Below, piece after piece: positions 59,385 to 64,000 of a stretch of DNA of 64,000 nucleotides. The translations under genes and the position numbers were made by a program. Below the pieces are notes generated by a model. The model saw only the letters and a list, made by a program, of their open reading frames with translations. It was not told where the DNA came from and did no database searches. The DNA is from Edaphobacter sp. 12200R-103 (GTDB taxonomy: Bacteria; Acidobacteriota; Terriglobia; Terriglobales; Acidobacteriaceae). The stretch is taken from positions 3,472,001 to 3,536,000 of the forward strand of contig NZ_CP048114.1 of assembly GCF_010093025.1 (NCBI RefSeq), given 5' to 3'. Position 1 is the first letter of the stretch; each line of letters opens with the position of its first letter.

Positions 59385-60878
59385 CTACGGAACCGGCGAC
59401 GATGTGAAGGTCGAGGCCGGGAGCCCGGCGCCGTTGTAGAGATTTGCCTGCGGGAAGTTGCGCCAGGCGTAGCGGACGTACCGCGGCTCGGGTACGGACG
59501 GGCTGCTGGCGATCACGCGGTCCCCTTCAATGTGCGCCTGTGCCGGGACGAACCTGCCGTCGGCGCCTGCGACCTCGAATCCTTCGACGGCGCCTTTCGC
59601 GGTCAAACCCTTCGCGTGGGTGAACCACACGTGCATCGCGCCCTCCTGCGGATAGGCAAGTTGGAAGAGCGGTCCGGATGCGATGAGGTCTTCGCCAAAG
59701 ACCATCTGGCGGGCCAGCAGGGAGAGCCGCTCACCGACGATCTGCTTGTTGGCAGGATGCACGTTGTGCTCGTTCCCGGCGTCGATGGTGACTGCCATGC
59801 CGGTGTGGACGAGCGAGAGGGTGCGCCGCTGCGCATCGCGCAGCAGACCCCAGTTCTCCTGCGGGGTGCTGGCATAGGCCGAGATCTGAACGAAGAGGAA
59901 GGGGAAGTCACCCTGCTGCCACTCGCGCCGCCAGTCCTGAATGAGAGATGAGAACAGATGGTGATAGAGGTCGACGGTGTCGAGGGAAGCGTTGCTCTCA
60001 CCCTGATACCAGATGACGCCCCGGATGGGGAGCGGTGTGAAAGGGGCGACCATGGCGTTGAACAGCCCTGCCGGCTGCCAGGAGTCGGGATCGGGGTGCC
60101 ACGGACGCGGCGGCAGCGATGTGTTGCCGGCCTGCCGGGCCTCGCGGTCGATCTCATCGAGCCTGCGCTCATTGCTCTCGCGATCCATGTGCCAGGCGCG
60201 TGAGGCAAAGACCGGCATCAGCGACGCGTCGGTGGCGATTCCCGCGAGGCTCATCCACGCCTCGGCAGGCGTGCCTCCCCATGTCGAGTCGATCAGCCCG
60301 ATGGGAACATCCTGATGCTGCTGCAGGTCGCGTGCGAAAAAGTAGGCGACGGCAGAGAAGTTGCGCGCGCTCTCCGGCGTGCAGACCGACCAGCCCGTAA
60401 CGCTTTTGGGTTCGTCGAGAGCATAGGAAGAGGAGTCTTTGGCGACGAGCAGGAGCCGGATCTTCGGATGATCGGCCGCGGCGATCTCTTTCGCGGCGTC
60501 CTTGAGAACGGCGTTCGGGAATCCGGCCAGCGGCATCTCCATATTCGACTGGCCCGACGCAAACCACAGGTCGCCCAGAAGTACGTCGTCGAGCCGTATG
60601 GCATTGGATGCCTGCACCTGGATAGTGAATGGACCTCCGGCAGGCTGCGGCGCGAGGTAGACGCTCCATCGGCGGGTGATGTCGGCCGTCGTGCTGGCGC
60701 TGGCCCCGTTGAGCGATACGGTGACCTTCTCGCCTGGATTGGCGTTGCCCCAGATGTGGATGGGCATGTCGCGCTGCAGGACCATGTGGCTGGAGAAGAT
60801 CTTCGGTAAAGAGGCCTCGGCACATGCGGCGGAAGGAAGCGTGCAGAGCAAAAGGAGCAGAAGACAGCGCAGGTTCAT
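59385..60878 (-). CDS. Sialate O-acetylesterase (SGNH hydrolase), secreted
   Basis: The roughly 497-residue protein has a signal peptide (LLLLLLCTLPSAACA). A jelly-roll domain comes first (KIFSSHMVLQRDMPIHIWGNANPGEKVTVSLNG). The SGNH catalytic domain has the nucleophile in FASGQSNMEMPL, GVIWYQGESN and a late His in NEHNVHPANKQIVGERLSLLA. This architecture is the sialic acid-specific 9-O-acetylesterase family, which in soil bacteria often deacetylates plant xylan or pectin sugars instead. ATG 60878 is used since GGAG lies six bases upstream; 60884 is the alternative. Confidence 0.9.
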   Translation of the reverse strand: MNLRCLLLLLLCTLPSAACAEASLPKIFSSHMVLQRDMPIHIWGNANPGEKVTVSLNGASASTTADITRRWSVYLAPQPAGGPFTIQVQASNAIRLDDVLLGDLWFASGQSNMEMPLAGFPNAVLKDAAKEIAAADHPKIRLLLVAKDSSSYALDEPKSVTGWSVCTPESARNFSAVAYFFARDLQQHQDVPIGLIDSTWGGTPAEAWMSLAGIATDASLMPVFASRAWHMDRESNERRLDEIDREARQAGNTSLPPRPWHPDPDSWQPAGLFNAMVAPFTPLPIRGVIWYQGESNASLDTVDLYHHLFSSLIQDWRREWQQGDFPFLFVQISAYASTPQENWGLLRDAQRRTLSLVHTGMAVTIDAGNEHNVHPANKQIVGERLSLLARQMVFGEDLIASGPLFQLAYPQEGAMHVWFTHAKGLTAKGAVEGFEVAGADGRFVPAQAHIEGDRVIASSPSVPEPRYVRYAWRNFPQANLYNGAGLPASTFTSSPVP

Positions 60879-60929
60879 GGACATCTCCGGACGCCAACCT
60901 TTATACCGCGCGAACGCGATTTAAAGAGA

Positions 60930-60960
60930 GAAAGAGCACGGAAGATTTCCGTGCTCTTTC
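60930..60960 (-). terminator. Rho-independent terminator of the acpP-fabF genes
   Basis: GAAAGAGCACGGAA and TTCCGTGCTCTTTC form a perfect 14-bp stem with a 3-base loop. On the minus strand it ends in a T-rich run and follows the fabF stop by 20 bases. Confidence 0.85.
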
Positions 60961-60980
60961 GTCTGAAGAATGTTGCCTGA

Positions 60981-62231
60981 CTATTCTGTCCAGCGTTTAA
61001 AGACCAGCGAGCCGTTGGTTCCACCAAAGCCGAAAGAGTTCGAAAGAGCATAATCGATCTTTGCGGACTGAGGTTTGTTGGGAACGTAGTTGAGCCGGCA
61101 CTGCGGATCGGCCTCTACGAGGTTCATCGTAGGAGGTGCGATCTGGTTCTGCATGGCCATGATGGTAATGCCTGCCTCAAGGCCGCCAGCGCCGCCGAGC
61201 AGGTGCCCGGTCATGGACTTCGTCGAACTGACAAGCAGAGTTCCGTTCTTGGCGCGCTCGCCAAAGACATTCTCGATGGCCTGTGACTCCAGCGCATCGC
61301 CGAGCGGCGTGGAGGTCGCGTGAGCGTTGACGTAGTCGATCTGGTCGGGGGAGATTCCGGCAGACTTGAGTGCGTGCTGCATCGAGCGATAGCAGCCCTC
61401 GCCTTCAGGAGCCATCCCGGTCATGTGGAAGGCATCGGCGGAGAGACCGTAGCCGATAATCTCGGCGAGGATCTTCGCGCCACGCGCTTTGGCGAACTCC
61501 AGCTCTTCCAGGATGAGAATGCCGGCGCCTTCGCCGACGACAAAGCCGTCGCGGTCCTTGTCGAACGGACGGCAGGCATGAGTCGGATCCTCGTTCCGGG
61601 TTGAGAGAGCCTTCATCGCGGCAAATCCGCCAACCCCCATGGGCGTGATGGCCGCTTCAGTGCCTCCAGCGAGCATCACGTCGGCATCGCCCCGCTGAAT
61701 AATGCGGTAGGCATCGCCGATGGAGTGGGCGCTGGTGGTGCACGCCGTCGCCGTGGCCTCGTTGGGTCCCTTGGCGTTGTAGCGGATGGAGACGTGTCCT
61801 GCAGCGAGATTGACGATGGAGCCGGGAATAAAGAACGGCGAGATCTTGCGGGGCCCGCCGGCGAGCATGGCGCTGTGTTCCCGTTCGATGACATCGAACC
61901 CGCCGATGCCGGAGCCGATGTGGACACCGACACGGTCTGCGATCTCGTTCGTGACCTCGACGCCGGAGTGCTTCATCGCCTCTTCCGACGCAGCCAGAGC
62001 AAAGTGGATAAAGCGGCCCATCTTGCGGGCCTCCTTCTTATCCACGAACTTCAGCGCGTCGAAGTTCTTTACCTCCGCCGCGAAGCGCACGGGATGCCCT
62101 GTGAGATCGAAAGCCGTGATCTCGGCCATTCCGCTTTTGCCGGCCATCAGACCGTCCCAGACTTCGGGCGCGGTGTTTCCCACCCCGCAGATCAGACCGA
62201 GGCCGGTTACAACGACACGACGTTCAAGCAT
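60981..62231 (-). CDS. fabF: 3-oxoacyl-[acyl-carrier-protein] synthase II (KAS II)
   Basis: The 416-residue condensing enzyme of fatty-acid synthesis starts RRVVVTGLGLICGVGN. The active-site cysteine is in TACTTSAHS (Cys164), with histidines in NAHATSTPLGD (His304) and SMTGHLLGGAG (His343). SNSFGFGGTNGSLVFKR closes the chain. Two bases separate its start from the end of acpP, so the two are co-translated as in many bacteria. Confidence 0.96.
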   Translation of the reverse strand: MLERRVVVTGLGLICGVGNTAPEVWDGLMAGKSGMAEITAFDLTGHPVRFAAEVKNFDALKFVDKKEARKMGRFIHFALAASEEAMKHSGVEVTNEIADRVGVHIGSGIGGFDVIEREHSAMLAGGPRKISPFFIPGSIVNLAAGHVSIRYNAKGPNEATATACTTSAHSIGDAYRIIQRGDADVMLAGGTEAAITPMGVGGFAAMKALSTRNEDPTHACRPFDKDRDGFVVGEGAGILILEELEFAKARGAKILAEIIGYGLSADAFHMTGMAPEGEGCYRSMQHALKSAGISPDQIDYVNAHATSTPLGDALESQAIENVFGERAKNGTLLVSSTKSMTGHLLGGAGGLEAGITIMAMQNQIAPPTMNLVEADPQCRLNYVPNKPQSAKIDYALSNSFGFGGTNGSLVFKRWTE

Positions 62232-62233
62232 GG

Positions 62234-62476
62234 TTACTTCGCCTTCTGGTTCTTCTCGATGTATTCAATGGCATCTTTGACGGTCTTGATCTTCTCCGCA
62301 TCCTCATCGGGAATCTGGATGTCGAAGGCCTCTTCGAACTGCATGACGAGCTCGACTACGTCGAGAGAGTCGGCGCCAAGATCCTCCTGAAAGCTTGCGC
62401 CGGGGGTCACTTCGGCCTCATCGACCTGAAGCTGCTCGACAATAATCTGCTTCACCTTTTCATCAACTGCTGCCAT
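62234..62476 (-). CDS. acpP: Acyl carrier protein
   Basis: The 80-residue acidic four-helix protein carries the phosphopantetheine serine in [14 protein letters not shown] (Ser37). It begins [31 protein letters not shown] and ends [14 protein letters not shown], both typical AcpP. CAGGAGA precedes ATG 62476; a longer reading would add ten residues not found in AcpP. It is the first gene of the acpP-fabF pair. Confidence 0.97.
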   Translation of the reverse strand: MAAVDEKVKQIIVEQLQVDEAEVTPGASFQEDLGADSLDVVELVMQFEEAFDIQIPDEDAEKIKTVKDAIEYIEKNQKAK

Positions 62477-62622
62477 GTCGTTCTCCTGTATATCTCTAAA
62501 GGTCAAAACCGTGCGTTCGCGAAAGCCGAATCTCCGCGCAGGCCAATCTCAAGCATACTGAGGGCCTAGCAGAGTGTAAAGCAAACCGGGGTGCGGAAAC
62601 ACGCCGGTCCAGGGATGAATTT

Positions 62623-64000
62623 TCACTCTTCTTCGGCGCCTGCCGCGAGAAAGGTGGAGATGCCGGCAGCCTGATCGAAGTCGATCAACTGCGCGCCGGG
62701 AAGGGACCGGTCCGTCTCACCCACCTCACGAAGCGTGCGGTTAATCGCGCGGGTGCGGACTCCGAGTTTCTGAATCGTGTTCTGCACGGTTCCGACCTGG
62801 CCTTCCATCTTTGTCATAAGGACTTCGAAGGTACCGAACTCCTTCTTCGCGCCTTCCAGAACCTTCCAGACCTCGTCTCCCTTTTCCTGGATGGCGAGCA
62901 TATGGAAGCCCATCTGGAAGCTCGTGAGAATCGCGGACAGGGTGCTGGGTCCGGCGATGGTCACGTGGCACTTCGACTGGATCTCCGCCTGCAGGGCGTC
63001 GCGACGCATTACCTCGGCATATAGACCTTCGGTTGGCAAAAACATAATGGCGTGGGGCGTCGTGCGCGGCGGATGGATGTATTTGGAGCAGATGCGGTCG
63101 CCCTCGGTCCGGATGGCAGCCTCGAAGGCCTTTCCGGCTGCGGCGATCTGGTCGGAATTCCCGCTCTCGTAGGCGGCCTCCAGGCGCTCCCAGTCCTCGC
63201 GGGGAAACTTGGCGTCGATCGGCAGCAGCGTCTCGCCGGAGTGGCCCGGAAAACGCACGGCAAATTCGACCACCTCAAGCGAGCCTTCCTTGACGCGCGC
63301 GTTGCGGATGAACTGATTGGGCGCCAGCATCTGTTCCAGTAGCATACCCAGCTGAACTTCGGCGAATCCGCCACGCGACTTCACATTGGTGAAGATACGG
63401 CTCAGGTCGTTGACGCCATCCGACAGCTTTGTCATCTCCCCCAGTCCGCTGTGGACCTTGTTGAGCTGATCGGTCACCTGGCCAAAGCTCTCCGTGAGCC
63501 GCGTCTGCAGGGTGTCGTTCAGCTTCTCATCAACGGTCTGCCGCATCTTCTCCAGTTCTTTGGAGTTGTCCTCGTTCAGTTTGTTCAGGCGGCTCTCGAC
63601 GGCGTTTCGCAGCTGCTCCTGCAGGGCCGTGTTGCTCTGCATCAGGTCGCTGAGTTTTTTGTTCAGGGTCTCGCGCAGCTCGATATGCTGCGAATTTGTG
63701 TCGGTGGTAAAGCGGCCGATACGTTGCGAGATTGCATCCATTTGCTCCAGCACGGCGCTGCGCAGTTTATTGTCCGAATCCTTGTTATCGGAGCGGAAAC
63801 CGGAAAGCCCCTCCTGCAGCAGACGGCTCAGTTCGGCAATATTTTGCGTCACCTCGCCCCGCAGATTACCGAAGTCCTTTGCGCTGGCCTCCCGCGTCCG
63901 CTGCGCCTCGGCGGCAATATCGTTGCGCATCTGCGCCATCGATTCGCGCACGCCGCGGTCGAGCGCCTCGCTGCGGGCGTCCATGCGCGTCAACTGATCG
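62623..64000 (-). CDS. rmuC: DNA recombination protein RmuC, 5' end outside the window
   Basis: The frame is open to the last base, so the N-terminus is missing. The visible first half is a long coiled coil rich in Gln, Leu and Arg (RNAVESRLNKLNEDNSKELEKMRQTVDEKL). The RmuC nuclease-like domain follows with FGEVQLGMLLEQML-like sequence (FAEVQLGMLLEQML), LPIDAKFPREDWERL and HAIMFLPTEGLYAEV. RmuC limits inverted-repeat-driven rearrangement in E. coli. The C-terminus is normal. Confidence 0.93.
   Translation of the reverse strand, partial: DQLTRMDARSEALDRGVRESMAQMRNDIAAEAQRTREASAKDFGNLRGEVTQNIAELSRLLQEGLSGFRSDNKDSDNKLRSAVLEQMDAISQRIGRFTTDTNSQHIELRETLNKKLSDLMQSNTALQEQLRNAVESRLNKLNEDNSKELEKMRQTVDEKLNDTLQTRLTESFGQVTDQLNKVHSGLGEMTKLSDGVNDLSRIFTNVKSRGGFAEVQLGMLLEQMLAPNQFIRNARVKEGSLEVVEFAVRFPGHSGETLLPIDAKFPREDWERLEAAYESGNSDQIAAAGKAFEAAIRTEGDRICSKYIHPPRTTPHAIMFLPTEGLYAEVMRRDALQAEIQSKCHVTIAGPSTLSAILTSFQMGFHMLAIQEKGDEVWKVLEGAKKEFGTFEVLMTKMEGQVGTVQNTIQKLGVRTRAINRTLREVGETDRSLPGAQLIDFDQAAGISTFLAAGAEEE

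Overview
The window reads as chromosome from an acidobacterium of the Terriglobus / Granulicella / Edaphobacter type (family Acidobacteriaceae). This is an inference from gene content. It carries three large permeases of the 'acidobacterial duplicated orphan permease' (ADOP) kind, two of them directly behind PadR regulators. It also has TonB-family proteins, a hopanoid-type glycosyltransferase, many secreted carbohydrate-active enzymes, a PEP-CTERM protein, giant secreted propeller/ASH-domain proteins, and short dispersed palindromic repeats between genes. Coding DNA is GC-rich, with clear ATGA start/stop overlaps inside operons.

Layout. 1-9.7 kb: the 3' end of a TonB-family gene, a GH105 hydrolase, mnmE, a sugar-oxidation cluster (Tat-exported Gfo/Idh/MocA oxidoreductase plus a VOC protein, facing a DUF1080 3-keto-glycoside hydrolase), a decayed MFS transporter, a GC-poorer orphan gene and a type B carboxylesterase. 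9.7-14.3 kb: a repeat-rich spacer, a secreted PI-PLC-like protein, the RNase P RNA gene and a tachylectin-2-like five-bladed propeller protein; this block is bracketed by two inverted copies of a composite repeat. 14.3-17.0 kb: two MacB/FtsX-type permeases without an ATPase. 17.2-22.3 kb: HpnI-like glycosyltransferase, class II photolyase, nucleotide-sugar epimerase and dehydrogenase. 22.6-29.6 kb: a 1466-residue secreted BNR/ASH protein, then an HI0933-type flavoprotein divergent from an RlmI-type methyltransferase.

29.6-32.5 kb is a self-contained GntR(YtrA-type)-ABC ATPase-two-permease operon with a visible operator. 32.5-37.7 kb has a membrane-anchored unknown, an O-methyltransferase divergent from a histidine acid phosphatase, an ECF sigma factor divergent from a DoxX-like protein, and a small secreted protein. 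38-41 kb is a PadR-ADOP operon. 41.3-44.2 kb holds a PEP-CTERM protein, a PEP mutase/isocitrate lyase family enzyme, a DUF202 protein and a DUF1349 protein.

44.4-51.4 kb is the most coherent block: yajC-secD-secF followed by tonB-exbB-exbD-exbD and a TPR lipoprotein, so protein export and energised outer-membrane transport are encoded in series. 51.6-53.6 kb encodes a split acyl-CoA carboxylase alpha subunit (biotin carboxylase plus biotin carrier). 53.6-59.4 kb is a second PadR operon with two tandem, clearly paralogous ADOP permeases. The end carries a sialate O-acetylesterase, fabF-acpP and the 3' part of rmuC, all on the minus strand.

I found no CRISPR array, tRNA, 5S/16S/23S gene, transposase, integrase or prophage. 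The features least explained by known annotation are the tachylectin-like propeller protein in its inverted-repeat bracket, the dispersed palindromic elements, and the strong inverted repeats in front of the PadR and GntR operons.
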